Notes under the pieces: generated by a model
The model's database searches: none
Seen by the model: the letters and a program-made list of their open reading frames with translations, nothing else
Told to the model about the DNA's origin: nothing
NCBI GenBank assembly: GCA_042091695.1
Contig: JBELHA010000023.1
Span: forward strand, 1-44,378
Length of the DNA: 44,378 bases
Direction of reading: 5' to 3'
DNA from: Flavicella sp042091695
Lineage (GTDB): Bacteria; Bacteroidota; Bacteroidia; Flavobacteriales; Flavobacteriaceae
Translations under genes and position numbers: made by a program
Part shown: positions 15,957 to 25,156 of the stretch, one piece after another
Numbering within the stretch: the first letter of the stretch is position 1
Layout: every line of letters begins with the position of its first letter

Positions 15957-18401
15957 ATGTTAAAAGAAACTACTTTTAAGATCAAAGCATTTGTGCCTTT
16001 TTTGATCGCAATTCTCACTTTTATAAGCGTGTCAATTTTTTATTTCTCTCCTGTATTGAAAGGAAAACAAATATTTCAAAGTGACATACAGCAATTTCGA
16101 GGAATGTCAAATGAAATAAAGGATTTCAGAGAGAAAAATGATGCAGAACCTTATTGGACAGATGCGGCTTTTGGAGGAATGCCTTCCTACCAACTCAGTA
16201 CCTTATATCCAAACAACCTCGTTAAGAAACTAGATTCAGTACTTCGATTTTTACCTCGTCCGGCCGATTATTTATTTTTGTACTTCTTAGGTTTCTTTGT
16301 GTTGCTTTTGGTGTTACAGGTAGATTGGAAGTTGTCAATCTTAGGAGCTTTAGGTTTTGGTTTTTCTACCTATTTTATTATTATTTTAGGGGTAGGACAC
16401 AATGCAAAAGCACATGCGATAGGATATATGCCTCTTGTGATCGCTGGTTTTTTATTGGTGTTTCAAAACAGGCTATTACAAGGTTTTTTACTGACTACAG
16501 TTGCCATGGCATTGGAGCTACAAGCAAGCCATCCTCAAATGACCTATTATTTAGGTTTTTCGCTTTTGCTACTAGGAGCCGTGTTTTTGAAAGAACAACT
16601 CACTAAGAAATTGCCTTTGATAGATTTTTTCAAACAAGCAGCTATTGTTATCCTAGGCTCATTACTTGCTTTGGGGATGAATGCATCTAGTTTACTTGCA
16701 ACAAAAGAATACGCCGCATTTTCTACAAGAGGGAAAAGTGATTTGACGATCACAGCAGAAGGCAAACAAAAAGAGGCGACATCAGGACTTTCTAAAGAGT
16801 ATATTACCGAATACAGTTACGGGAAGCTAGAAACTTTTAATTTGTTTATCCCTCGTTTTGTAGGAGGTGCAAATAGTGAAGATTTGGGAACTGATTCTAA
16901 CACCTATGCTTTTTTAAAAGGTAAAATTGACCCCAGTCAAGCCCGTCAATTTGTAAAATCATTACCAACTTACTGGGGGAGTCAACCCATTGTTGCAGCA
17001 CCTGCCTATATCGGTGCCATTTTTATCTTCTTATTTGTACTTGGGTTATTTATAGTAGACTCACCTCTCAAAGATTGGTTGGTCGCCACTACTATTTTTT
17101 CTATTTTGATGAGTTGGGGACACAATTTTGAGTTTTTAACCAACTTTTTTATAGACTATGTGCCCTTGTATAATAAATTCAGGGCGGTATCCTCTATTCA
17201 AGTTCTAGCTGAGCTTGCAATTCCTCTTCTAGGAATGTTGGCTTTGCAAAAGATAGTATTTCAAAAGTTAGACCAAGCCCAAGCCATAACTGCCTTAAAA
17301 AAGACGCTATACATACTTGGAGGTTTTGCTCTACTCTTTGTGCTTTTCGGAACTGGTCTTTTTAGCTTTACAGGAGCTAATGATGCCTATTATAACAATT
17401 TACTTCCTGGTTTAGGGGAAGCAATTGTTGCTGATCGAAAAATGATTTTCTTCCAGGACAGTTTGCGTTCATTCGTATTGGTTTTGGTCCTAGCAACCTT
17501 GCTGTACCTACGACTAAAGAATACATTGAAAACAACTCCATTTGTGTTAGTTTTTGGGGCTTTGTTGTTGTTTGATACCGTGGGTGTGGCCATAAGATAT
17601 GTGAATGCTGACGATTTTCAAAGCGCATTAAGTATTGAGCGTCCTTTTGTAAAAACAGCGATTGACAAAGAGATTTTAAAAGACAAAGGGCATTACCGCG
17701 TAGCGAATCTAACAACGAATTTTATGAATGACGGTGCGACTTCTTACTTTCATAAGTCTATTGGGGGCTATCACGCTGCAAAATTAGGACGTTACCAAGA
17801 CATAGCTGATTTTTACTTGTCTAAAAATAACCTACAGGTAATGAATATGTTCAATACCAAATATTTTATACTACCTCAAGAAAATAGTTCTAAAAAATCG
17901 CTACAGGTAAATCCTGATGCGAATGGCAATGCATGGTTTGTTTCTGATGTTAAGTTGGTCTCTACACCTGATGAAGAAATTTTGAGTTTAAGTGGCATTG
18001 ATACCAAAAATACAGCTGTTGTAAACCAATTAGAATTTCCAAGTGTAGCTGCTACAGCTAAAAAGATACAAAAAGACAGCTTGGCAACGATTCAATTACT
18101 GTCATACCAAGCCAATGAACTGAAATACAGTGTTTCAACAGCCAATGATAATCTTGCTGTTTTTTCTGAAATTTATTATAAAGATGGTTGGAATGCTTAT
18201 ATAGACGGAACGCTCACATCACATTTTCGTGCGAATTACCTGTTAAGAGGACTTTTAGTACCCAAAGGAATGCACACAATTGTGTTTAAATTTGAACCGA
18301 CCATTATTTCCAAAGGAAATTTTGTCAACCTTGCATCTCTAGTATTGTTTTTAGTAATGGCTTTATTTGGAGTGTATCAAAAACTTAAAACTCAGGACTG
18401 A
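15957..18401 (+). CDS. YfhO-family multispanning membrane protein
   Basis: An 814-residue inner-membrane protein with about a dozen TM helices. The first lies near residues 11-32, and the periplasmic loop after it has the D-I-Q-Q-F-R-G-M and Y-W-T-D-A-A-F-G-G-M-P-S-Y-Q segments typical of YfhO proteins. The C-terminal 220 residues form a beta-rich extracytoplasmic domain ending in V-F-K-F-E-P-T, followed by a last TM helix. The fold relates to GT-C glycosyltransferases; in Gram-positives YfhO glycosylates teichoic acids. In flavobacteria the acceptor is unknown. The surface-glycan genes directly downstream make a role in glycan decoration plausible. Confidence 0.88.
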   Translation: MLKETTFKIKAFVPFLIAILTFISVSIFYFSPVLKGKQIFQSDIQQFRGMSNEIKDFREKNDAEPYWTDAAFGGMPSYQLSTLYPNNLVKKLDSVLRFLPRPADYLFLYFLGFFVLLLVLQVDWKLSILGALGFGFSTYFIIILGVGHNAKAHAIGYMPLVIAGFLLVFQNRLLQGFLLTTVAMALELQASHPQMTYYLGFSLLLLGAVFLKEQLTKKLPLIDFFKQAAIVILGSLLALGMNASSLLATKEYAAFSTRGKSDLTITAEGKQKEATSGLSKEYITEYSYGKLETFNLFIPRFVGGANSEDLGTDSNTYAFLKGKIDPSQARQFVKSLPTYWGSQPIVAAPAYIGAIFIFLFVLGLFIVDSPLKDWLVATTIFSILMSWGHNFEFLTNFFIDYVPLYNKFRAVSSIQVLAELAIPLLGMLALQKIVFQKLDQAQAITALKKTLYILGGFALLFVLFGTGLFSFTGANDAYYNNLLPGLGEAIVADRKMIFFQDSLRSFVLVLVLATLLYLRLKNTLKTTPFVLVFGALLLFDTVGVAIRYVNADDFQSALSIERPFVKTAIDKEILKDKGHYRVANLTTNFMNDGATSYFHKSIGGYHAAKLGRYQDIADFYLSKNNLQVMNMFNTKYFILPQENSSKKSLQVNPDANGNAWFVSDVKLVSTPDEEILSLSGIDTKNTAVVNQLEFPSVAATAKKIQKDSLATIQLLSYQANELKYSVSTANDNLAVFSEIYYKDGWNAYIDGTLTSHFRANYLLRGLLVPKGMHTIVFKFEPTIISKGNFVNLASLVLFLVMALFGVYQKLKTQD

Positions 18402-18462
18402 TTCTCCTTGTTTTTTTCGATTGTAGTAAATGTCAATGAAGTTTTAAAATTTCAAGAAGTAG

Positions 18463-19653
18463 ATGAAAATAGGAATGATTTTGGATTATGTGTTTCCTCC
18501 CGATCCTAGGGTAGAAAACGAAGCCATAGCGTTAGTCAATGCTGGGCACGAAGTATTTTTATTTTGCTTAAACTATGAGGACCAGCAAGATTTTGAAATG
18601 ATCAACGGTATTCATGTTTGTAGGTACGCATCTAATACTTTAGAGTACAAACTTTCTGCATTGGCTTATACAGTTCCTTTTTATACACGATTGATGGCTA
18701 GAAAGATTCAAAGTTTTGCTAAGACCTATGCCATTTCCTGTTTTCATATCCACGACATACGTATTGCTGAAGCAGTATACAAGGTGAATGCAGACTTAGA
18801 ATTACCAGTTGTGCTGGACTTGCATGACAATCTTCCTGAGGTGATGAAGTTGTATCCACACTTGCAAAAATTCCCTGGAAAGTATATCATTTCCCCTCAA
18901 AAATGGAAAGAAAAAGAAGCTGTTTTTATAGAGAAAGCAGACCGAGTCGTAACCGTTTCTCAGGAGTTTATCAATGAAGTAAAGGAGCGCATACCATCTA
19001 CTACCGATAAAATTCACCTCGTTCCCAATACGGTGCGCACTTCTTTTTACAAAAAAGCAATTATAGAGCAAGCCATTTTAGAGCGGTACAAGGATACTTT
19101 TGTGTTGTTGTACCTAGGAGATACACACATACGAAGAGGGCTTCAAACAGCCATCGCTGCAATCCCAGCACTCTCCAAACAGATTCCTAACTTAAAATTG
19201 GTCATTGTAGGGAGCAATACTACAGATACGATACTAAAAAAACAGGTAGAAGAATTAGGTGTGCAAGCTTTTGTTGACTTTGAAGGTTGGCAAAATGTCG
19301 CCTTATTTCCATCTTATATAGAAGCGAGTACACTTTGTTTATCTCCATTGCACAGGAATATACAACACGACGTTGCCTATGCCAACAAACTCTTTCAATA
19401 CATGAGTTTTGCAAAACCATTGTTGGTAAGTGATGCGATTGCTCAAAAAAACTTAATACTACGCGTAGGTTCTGGTTTGGTTCACACGGAAAGGGATGTT
19501 ACAGACTTTGTAGACAAGGTGCTGGAATTAGAAAAAAATCCACAACAGTGTGCTGCTATGGGGGAAAGAGGGAAAGCATTTATAGAGAATGAGTTTTGTT
19601 GGGAAAAAGCTTCTCAAAATCTCGTACATTTATACGATAATTTACTAGGGTGA
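18463..19653 (+). CDS. GT4-like glycosyltransferase 1
   Basis: A 396-residue GT-B glycosyltransferase. The N-terminal domain starts M-K-I-G-M-I-L-D-Y-V-F-P-P-D-P-R-V and the G-H-E-V-F-L-F strand-loop fits GT4. The C-terminal donor-binding domain has L-L-Y-L-G-D-T-H-I-R-R-G and F-Q-Y-M-S-F-A-K-P-L-L-V, where the family usually carries its K-x-x-E-x-M-A-x-G-x-P-V-V segment. It acts in the cytoplasm, adding a sugar to a lipid-linked or growing surface glycan; donor and acceptor are unknown. Its stop overlaps the GTG start of the next gene by four bases (GTGA), so these are translationally coupled. Confidence 0.88.
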   Translation: MKIGMILDYVFPPDPRVENEAIALVNAGHEVFLFCLNYEDQQDFEMINGIHVCRYASNTLEYKLSALAYTVPFYTRLMARKIQSFAKTYAISCFHIHDIRIAEAVYKVNADLELPVVLDLHDNLPEVMKLYPHLQKFPGKYIISPQKWKEKEAVFIEKADRVVTVSQEFINEVKERIPSTTDKIHLVPNTVRTSFYKKAIIEQAILERYKDTFVLLYLGDTHIRRGLQTAIAAIPALSKQIPNLKLVIVGSNTTDTILKKQVEELGVQAFVDFEGWQNVALFPSYIEASTLCLSPLHRNIQHDVAYANKLFQYMSFAKPLLVSDAIAQKNLILRVGSGLVHTERDVTDFVDKVLELEKNPQQCAAMGERGKAFIENEFCWEKASQNLVHLYDNLLG

Positions 19654-20924
19654 AAGTACTCATTATTACATATTATTGGCCACCCGCAGGAGGGTCAGGC
19701 GTACAGCGTTGGTTAAAGTTTGTCAAATACTTACAAGGGTTTGGTATTACTCCAGTAGTGTATACTGTTGAAAACCCTGATTATGCCTTAGAGGATGCTT
19801 CGTTGCAGAGTGATATTCCCAAAGGGATAGAAGTTCTGAGACATCCTATATGGGAACCCTATGCGCTTGCCAATATACTCAACAAAGGAAAAGCAAAGCA
19901 GACAAGTGCTGGTTTTATTTCTTCAAAACAGTCGCTATTTGCAAAGCTGAGTACCTATATACGCGCCAATTATTTTATTCCTGATGCCCGTAAATTTTGG
20001 ATCAAACCTTCGCTGCGTTTTTTAGAAAAATACTTGATTGAAAATCCAGTAGATGCTGTCATATCTACCGGTCCTCCTCACAGCACGCATTTGATAGGAT
20101 TGGGATTACAAGAGAAGCTTGGTGTTTCTTGGGTGGCTGACTTTAGAGATCCGTGGACCGATATTGATTATTTTCACCAGTTACCATTGACTAAAAGGGG
20201 ACTTAAAAAACACCGCACACAAGAAGCACTAGTTGTATCAAAAGCTGACTTGGTTTTAGTTGTTGGAACAACAATGCGTCAGATGCTATTGAAGTACAAT
20301 AAGAATATAGCTGTTGTTACCAATGGCTATGATGGTCAAATAGATAAAGAATCAGTTGCATTGGATGCTAGATTTTCGATCACGCATATAGGCTTGATGA
20401 ACGAGGCACGCAATCCATATGCTCTTTGGAAAGTACTTTCTGAGCTCTGTGACGAACTACCGGGTTTTGCAAAAGATTTAGAAATCAAATTGATTGGGAA
20501 AACGGATGCAAGTGTACAACATTCAATTGCAGCGGAAGGACTTGTAGGCTGTGTAAATGAATTGGGCTATATCCCCCACGATCAGGTGCATCAGTATCAA
20601 AAAAGTAGTCAGATTTTATTGTTGGCAGTAAATAAAGTTCCTAGTGCCAAAGGTATTATTACAGGTAAAATATTTGAGTATTTGTTGGCGAAGCGACCTA
20701 TTGTAGCTATCGGTCCTGAAGACGGTGATTTGGCAGCGATACTAAAAGAGACACATGCTGGAGATATTTTTGATTTTGATACGAGCAGCAGGTTGAAAGA
20801 AAAGATAGTTGCTTTGTACCAAACATATAAAGAAAATGAATTAGTAGTTCACTCCAAGCATATTGATAAATACCATCGAAAAGCATTGACAGAAACCTTG
20901 GCAAGCTTGTTGAAAAAATTATAG
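19650..20924 (+). CDS. GT4-like glycosyltransferase 2 (GTG start)
   Basis: A 424-residue GT-B glycosyltransferase starting with GTG at 19650 within the four-base GTGA overlap. The N-terminal P-P-A-G-G-S-G-V-Q-R-W motif is characteristic of a glycosyltransferase group common in Bacteroidetes surface-glycan clusters. D-F-R-D-P-W-T-D follows near residue 165. The donor domain contains I-G-K-T-D-A-S and the K-I-F-E-Y-L-L-A-K-R-P-I-V segment that binds the nucleotide sugar. Sugar specificity cannot be read. The next gene starts 4 bases after its stop. Confidence 0.88.
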   Translation: MKVLIITYYWPPAGGSGVQRWLKFVKYLQGFGITPVVYTVENPDYALEDASLQSDIPKGIEVLRHPIWEPYALANILNKGKAKQTSAGFISSKQSLFAKLSTYIRANYFIPDARKFWIKPSLRFLEKYLIENPVDAVISTGPPHSTHLIGLGLQEKLGVSWVADFRDPWTDIDYFHQLPLTKRGLKKHRTQEALVVSKADLVLVVGTTMRQMLLKYNKNIAVVTNGYDGQIDKESVALDARFSITHIGLMNEARNPYALWKVLSELCDELPGFAKDLEIKLIGKTDASVQHSIAAEGLVGCVNELGYIPHDQVHQYQKSSQILLLAVNKVPSAKGIITGKIFEYLLAKRPIVAIGPEDGDLAAILKETHAGDIFDFDTSSRLKEKIVALYQTYKENELVVHSKHIDKYHRKALTETLASLLKKL

Positions 20925-20928
20925 AGAG

Positions 20929-22011
20929 ATGAAAAAAATACTAACTGTTTTAGGAGCTAGGCCACAATTTGTAAAAGCGGCTGTTTTGAGTAGGGTCATT
21001 GCTGAACAAGGTGTCTTTGAAGAGGTGATTGTACATACTGGACAACATTTTGATGCCAATATGAGTGCGGTTTTTTTTACTGAAATGAAAATACCTAGTC
21101 CTAAGTACAATCTAGATATAAATGGATTAGGGCATGGAGCGATGACAGGACAAATGCTAGAGAAGATTGAAGAGGTACTCCTGATAGAAAAACCTGATGT
21201 GGTTGTTGTCTATGGAGATACCAATTCTACCTTTGCTGGTGCTATGGCAGCCAAAAAAACGCAAGTCAAAGTAGTACATATAGAAGCAGGTTTACGTTCT
21301 TTTAATATGGAAATGCCCGAAGAGATAAACCGTATACTGACTGATAGAATTTCAGATTTATTGTTGTGTCCTACAGATACTGCTCTGCAAAATTTAGAGA
21401 ATGAAGGCTATCATAAGTTGACGAATACAGTGGTAAAGTGCGGGGATATCATGAAAGATGCTGTACAGTATTACAGTGCATTTTCTGAGGAAAAAGCAAC
21501 TGTTTTAAACAGTATGAACTTACAATCCGGATCTTTTGTTTTAGCGACGATTCACCGTCAAGAAAACACAGATGATATCGACAAACTCAAGGCTATATTT
21601 GAAGGGCTTTCAGAGATTCATAAAACACATACGGTGGTGCTTCCGCTCCATCCGAGAACTCAAAAAATACTAGAAAAGCACAATTTAAACTATCCAATAG
21701 TTACTTGTGCTCCTTTAGGGTATTTTGATATGTTAGAAATGCTCAAACACTGCTCGATGGTTGTCACAGATAGTGGCGGTTTGCAAAAAGAAGCTTTTTT
21801 CAATAAAAAACTATGTATTGTAGCTAGGGAACAGACAGAATGGGTAGAGCTAGTAACATCGGGTTACGCTACTTTGGTGGGAAGTGATACTCAAAAATTA
21901 GTAAGTACATTTGAATCTTTCAAAGAGACAACCCGAGATTTTTCGGAAAACCTTTACGGCTCCGATGTTGGACTTAGCATACACAAGGCAATACAAACTT
22001 TATTATTTTAA
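20929..22011 (+). CDS. wecB: UDP-N-acetylglucosamine 2-epimerase (non-hydrolysing)
   Basis: A 360-residue GT-B-fold epimerase that converts UDP-GlcNAc to UDP-ManNAc, a precursor for surface polysaccharides. Signatures are G-A-R-P-Q-F-V-K at the N-terminus, V-Y-G-D-T-N-S-T, H-I-E-A-G-L-R-S-F, P-E-E-I-N-R, and D-S-G-G-L-Q-K-E-A in the C-terminal domain. Length agrees with the family. It sits inside the glycosyltransferase cluster, 4 bases after one gene and 3 bases before the flippase, so all four are one operon. The presence of ManNAc or a derivative in the glycan is inference. Confidence 0.93.
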   Translation: MKKILTVLGARPQFVKAAVLSRVIAEQGVFEEVIVHTGQHFDANMSAVFFTEMKIPSPKYNLDINGLGHGAMTGQMLEKIEEVLLIEKPDVVVVYGDTNSTFAGAMAAKKTQVKVVHIEAGLRSFNMEMPEEINRILTDRISDLLLCPTDTALQNLENEGYHKLTNTVVKCGDIMKDAVQYYSAFSEEKATVLNSMNLQSGSFVLATIHRQENTDDIDKLKAIFEGLSEIHKTHTVVLPLHPRTQKILEKHNLNYPIVTCAPLGYFDMLEMLKHCSMVVTDSGGLQKEAFFNKKLCIVAREQTEWVELVTSGYATLVGSDTQKLVSTFESFKETTRDFSENLYGSDVGLSIHKAIQTLLF

Positions 22012-22014
22012 AAA

Positions 22015-23481
22015 ATGGGAATCGTACTCAAGCAAAGTTTTAAAAATACCATTACAATCTATATTGCCTTTGCAATAGGGGGGGTAAATGCTTTGTTTTT
22101 GTACACTGCTTTCTTAGAAGACACTTATTACGGTCTTGTTACCTATTTACTCTCTACTGCCAATATTTTGATGCCTTTGACGGCTTTTGGGGTACAGTAT
22201 ACTATCCTAAAGTTTTTTTCTAGTTATACTTTAAAAAAAGAGAAAGATGCTTTTTTATCAACGGTACTATGGTTGCCTTTACTAGTTGCACTTCCTTTGG
22301 GTTTTTTGGGTACTTTCTTTTATGATACGATAGCCTCCTATCTTTCGCTTAAAAACCCTATTGTAGCACCTTATACCTTTTTGATTTATTTGGTTGCCAT
22401 AGCGACCGCTTATTTTGAGGTTTTTTACGCATGGGCAAAAGTACACTTGCAATCCGTATTTGGAAATATCCTCAAAGAACTTTTTTCAAGAGTGAGTGCT
22501 AGCATTTTATTGGTATTGGTTTATACTGGCGCTATTGCTGTGGAAGATTTTATCTACTATCTTACAGCGACCTATTTTGTGAGAACTTTGGTCATGATGT
22601 GGCACGCATTTCAATTGTACAAGCCAACATTTGAATGGTGCGTTCCTCACAATTTTAAAGAGATTTTAAGTTATTCCTTTTATATTATTTTGGCCGGTGC
22701 AGCGGGAACTATCCTTATTGATATCGATAAGTTTATGATTCCTCAAAAAGAGGCGATTGCCAATACCGCTTATTATGCTGTCGCAGTCTATATTGGTTCC
22801 GTAGTAGAAACACCTGGCCGTGCAATGTCACAAATCATGCAGCCTTTGGTAGCTAAAGCTTTGAATACGCGTCAACTGGTTGAGGTTGCAAAGCTGTATA
22901 AGCAAAGCTCGATCAACTTATTGCTCATTGCTGGTTTGTTGTTTTTGTTGATCAATCTAAATATTACAGAAATGTATGCTTTACTACCCCCAAAATACAG
23001 CGGTGGTATTTGGGTAGTGCTCTGTATTTCTGCTGCAAAATTATACCATATGTTTTTAGGGTCAAATGGAGCTATTATCTCCAATTCAAAGCATTATAGG
23101 ATATTGTTACCTTATGGTGTTTTTATGGCACTTTCAGTGGTAGTTCTCAATCATTTCTTGATTGACGTTATGAGTATTAATGGTGCTGCTTTGGCTACGT
23201 TTATTGTTGTGTATTTCTTCAATAGTATCAAATTGTATTATGTGTATCGTACCTTTAAATTACATCCGATAACAATTAAAACGGGGTATCTCTTACTACT
23301 AATAGCGTTTACTTTTTTAGGCTTTTATTTTTGGAGCTTTAAGATGCATCCTTTGCTAAATATTGTTGCTAAAAGTATTTTAATAGCTGTCTTTTATGTT
23401 GGTTTCGCGTATCTTTTAAAGATATCTTCTGAAGTAAACAAACTTATCGAAGGTGTTTTTAGGTTGAATTCACACGATTAA
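22015..23481 (+). CDS. Polysaccharide flippase (Wzx/MATE-like)
   Basis: A 488-residue integral membrane protein with about 14 hydrophobic helices and almost no soluble domain. The N-terminal helix and the L-T-A-F-G-V-Q-Y-T-I-L-K-F region match the oligosaccharide flippases of the MOP superfamily. It would flip a lipid-linked oligosaccharide across the inner membrane. The start lies 3 bases after wecB. No Wzy-like polymerase or O-antigen ligase is seen next to it, so the pathway is incomplete in this window. Confidence 0.87.
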   Translation: MGIVLKQSFKNTITIYIAFAIGGVNALFLYTAFLEDTYYGLVTYLLSTANILMPLTAFGVQYTILKFFSSYTLKKEKDAFLSTVLWLPLLVALPLGFLGTFFYDTIASYLSLKNPIVAPYTFLIYLVAIATAYFEVFYAWAKVHLQSVFGNILKELFSRVSASILLVLVYTGAIAVEDFIYYLTATYFVRTLVMMWHAFQLYKPTFEWCVPHNFKEILSYSFYIILAGAAGTILIDIDKFMIPQKEAIANTAYYAVAVYIGSVVETPGRAMSQIMQPLVAKALNTRQLVEVAKLYKQSSINLLLIAGLLFLLINLNITEMYALLPPKYSGGIWVVLCISAAKLYHMFLGSNGAIISNSKHYRILLPYGVFMALSVVVLNHFLIDVMSINGAALATFIVVYFFNSIKLYYVYRTFKLHPITIKTGYLLLLIAFTFLGFYFWSFKMHPLLNIVAKSILIAVFYVGFAYLLKISSEVNKLIEGVFRLNSHD

Positions 23482-23561
23482 ATATGTTTTTAGCTCAGTC
23501 TTAGATACAAATACTACATATTCAATTCGGTTTTGTTATATTTACTTGAAAGCAAAAGATA

Positions 23562-24074
23562 ATGCTCACTATGCTACAACCCATCATTGACAATTTAAAA
23601 AAATCCTTAGTACTTCTTTCGTCTATTTCGAGCAGGACATATATTGATACTTCAATAGCTCCGTATCATGTGAGTATTGGGGGGCATTTGAGGCACTTGC
23701 TAGATTTTTATGGCTGTTTTTTTGAGGGCTATGCCAATGGGATGGTGGATCTAACATCAAGAAAGAGAGCGCTTCTTATTGAAACGAATCTAGAGGAAGC
23801 AAAGATCTTTGCATTGCATATTATCAGCCAATTAGAAGCCATTAAAAATGATGATTTTGACAGGGTACTACATGTAACTGACGATTTGGGTGGAGGAAAT
23901 AAAACAGCCACCTATTCTGTAGCAGCTCTTTTGTTCCAGATCCATAGTCACACCTTGCACCATTATGCTAGTATTGGCTATATAGTCTATCAATTAGGTG
24001 TTTCAATTGAAGACACTACATTTGGGGTCAACCCTACGAGTCCTAAGTATAAAGTTGTTGGAGGAGATCGCTAA
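23562..24074 (+). CDS. DinB-superfamily protein (putative metal-dependent enzyme)
   Basis: A 170-residue four-helix-bundle protein. The first helix pair carries H-V-S-I-G-G-H-L-R-H-L-L-D-F (His36, His42, His45), and the last part has I-H-S-H-T-L-H-H-Y, the histidines that ligate a metal ion in DinB-like hydrolases or thiol transferases. A second ATG at 23571 is an alternative start. The reaction is unknown; relatives use bacillithiol, mycothiol or other thiols. It stands alone on the + strand and its stop abuts the convergent small gene on the - strand (24074/24075, no overlap). Confidence 0.75.
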   Translation: MLTMLQPIIDNLKKSLVLLSSISSRTYIDTSIAPYHVSIGGHLRHLLDFYGCFFEGYANGMVDLTSRKRALLIETNLEEAKIFALHIISQLEAIKNDDFDRVLHVTDDLGGGNKTATYSVAALLFQIHSHTLHHYASIGYIVYQLGVSIEDTTFGVNPTSPKYKVVGGDR

Positions 24075-24299
24075 TTATTTGTCAGAGAAGAGGCTGTTTA
24101 GTATGATGCGAAGTCCCATAAACACGAGTAATATGGCCACAATCGCAGCTACTATACCAAAGGTAATAAATAGGTAATTTTCTTGTTTTCTTATCGCGGA
24201 ATAGCCAATACTGATTAGGATAGGCCCCAAAGACATAAATGGCAAAGCTCCAAAGACATATTTCAAGCCTCTTTTCAATTCTTTTGTATCTGTACTCAT
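24075..24299 (-). CDS. Small two-TM membrane protein (DUF6095-like)
   Basis: A 74-residue protein with two hydrophobic helices (about residues 14-35 and 41-68) and charged ends. I associate it with the DUF6095 family that often follows murQ in flavobacteria, from memory only. Its ATG overlaps the murQ stop by four bases (ATGA), so it is translationally coupled to murQ. A role in muropeptide uptake or recycling is only suggested by that coupling. Confidence 0.7.
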   Translation of the reverse strand: MSTDTKELKRGLKYVFGALPFMSLGPILISIGYSAIRKQENYLFITFGIVAAIVAILLVFMGLRIILNSLFSDK

Positions 24300-25156
24300 T
24301 GTTGGTAGTTGTTTAAAGCATTTCTTACATTTCCATAAGTATCAAGTAGGTCAGAAGCTTCTTTCAAACTAATTCCTAAAGTATCCACCAACATAGATTT
24401 TGCACGTCCTACTAATTTGTCGTTGGATAATTTCATGTCCACCATTTTGTTTCCTTTTACCTTTCCAAGTAAAATCATAGTGGCTGTACTGATCATATTC
24501 AAAATAAGCTTCTGTGCCGTTCCAGCTTTCATACGAGAGCTTCCAGTTACAAATTCAGGACCTACCACAGCTACAATTGGATAAGTAGCGAGAAGGTGTA
24601 GCGGACTGTTTTCGTTCATGGTTATACAGCCTGTCACGATATTGTTATCATTTGCTTTTTCAAGCGCACCTAGGACATAAGGAGTGGTTCCTGAGGCAGC
24701 GATTCCAATAACCACATCCTTTGTTGAGATGTCGTGTTTTTGTAAATCTAGCCATCCTTGTGTTTTGTTGTCTTCTGCATTTTCAACAGCCTTTCTAATG
24801 GCGGTATCTCCTCCGGCGATCAATCCGACGACTAATTCATGTGGAACTCCAAAGGTAGGAGGGCATTCTGAAGCATCTAATATTCCCAAACGGCCACTGG
24901 TACCAGATCCCATATAAAAAAGCCTTCCTCCTTCTTTTATTTTTGAGACAATTATAGTGACGAGTGCTTCAATTTGCGGAATGGCTTTGGCCACAGCATT
25001 GGGTACAGTTGAGTCCTCTTTATTGATGTTTTGTAAAAGCTCCTCTGTCTGCATCTGTTCGAGATGGTTGTAATGAGAAGCTTGCTCTGTTGTTTTTTTA
25101 AAATCCAAGTGCTTAGGCTTTGTGTTACTCGTAAAGTTACAATTATTCGACAACAT
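24296..25156 (-). CDS. murQ: N-acetylmuramic acid 6-phosphate etherase MurQ
   Basis: A SIS-domain lyase of cell-wall recycling that cleaves the lactyl ether of MurNAc-6-P to give GlcNAc-6-P and D-lactate. The key segments are G-S-G-T-S-G-R-L-G-I-L-D-A-S-E with the catalytic glutamate context, then P-P-T-F-G, and G-I-A-A-S-G-T-T-P-Y. The ATG at 25156 gives 286 residues and overlaps the preceding DUF4249 gene by 14 bases. A TTG at residue 17 (giving M-D-F-K-K-T-T-E-Q) would match the usual N-terminus more closely, so the start is uncertain. The small two-TM gene overlaps its end. Confidence 0.93.
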   Translation of the reverse strand: MLSNNCNFTSNTKPKHLDFKKTTEQASHYNHLEQMQTEELLQNINKEDSTVPNAVAKAIPQIEALVTIIVSKIKEGGRLFYMGSGTSGRLGILDASECPPTFGVPHELVVGLIAGGDTAIRKAVENAEDNKTQGWLDLQKHDISTKDVVIGIAASGTTPYVLGALEKANDNNIVTGCITMNENSPLHLLATYPIVAVVGPEFVTGSSRMKAGTAQKLILNMISTATMILLGKVKGNKMVDMKLSNDKLVGRAKSMLVDTLGISLKEASDLLDTYGNVRNALNNYQQ

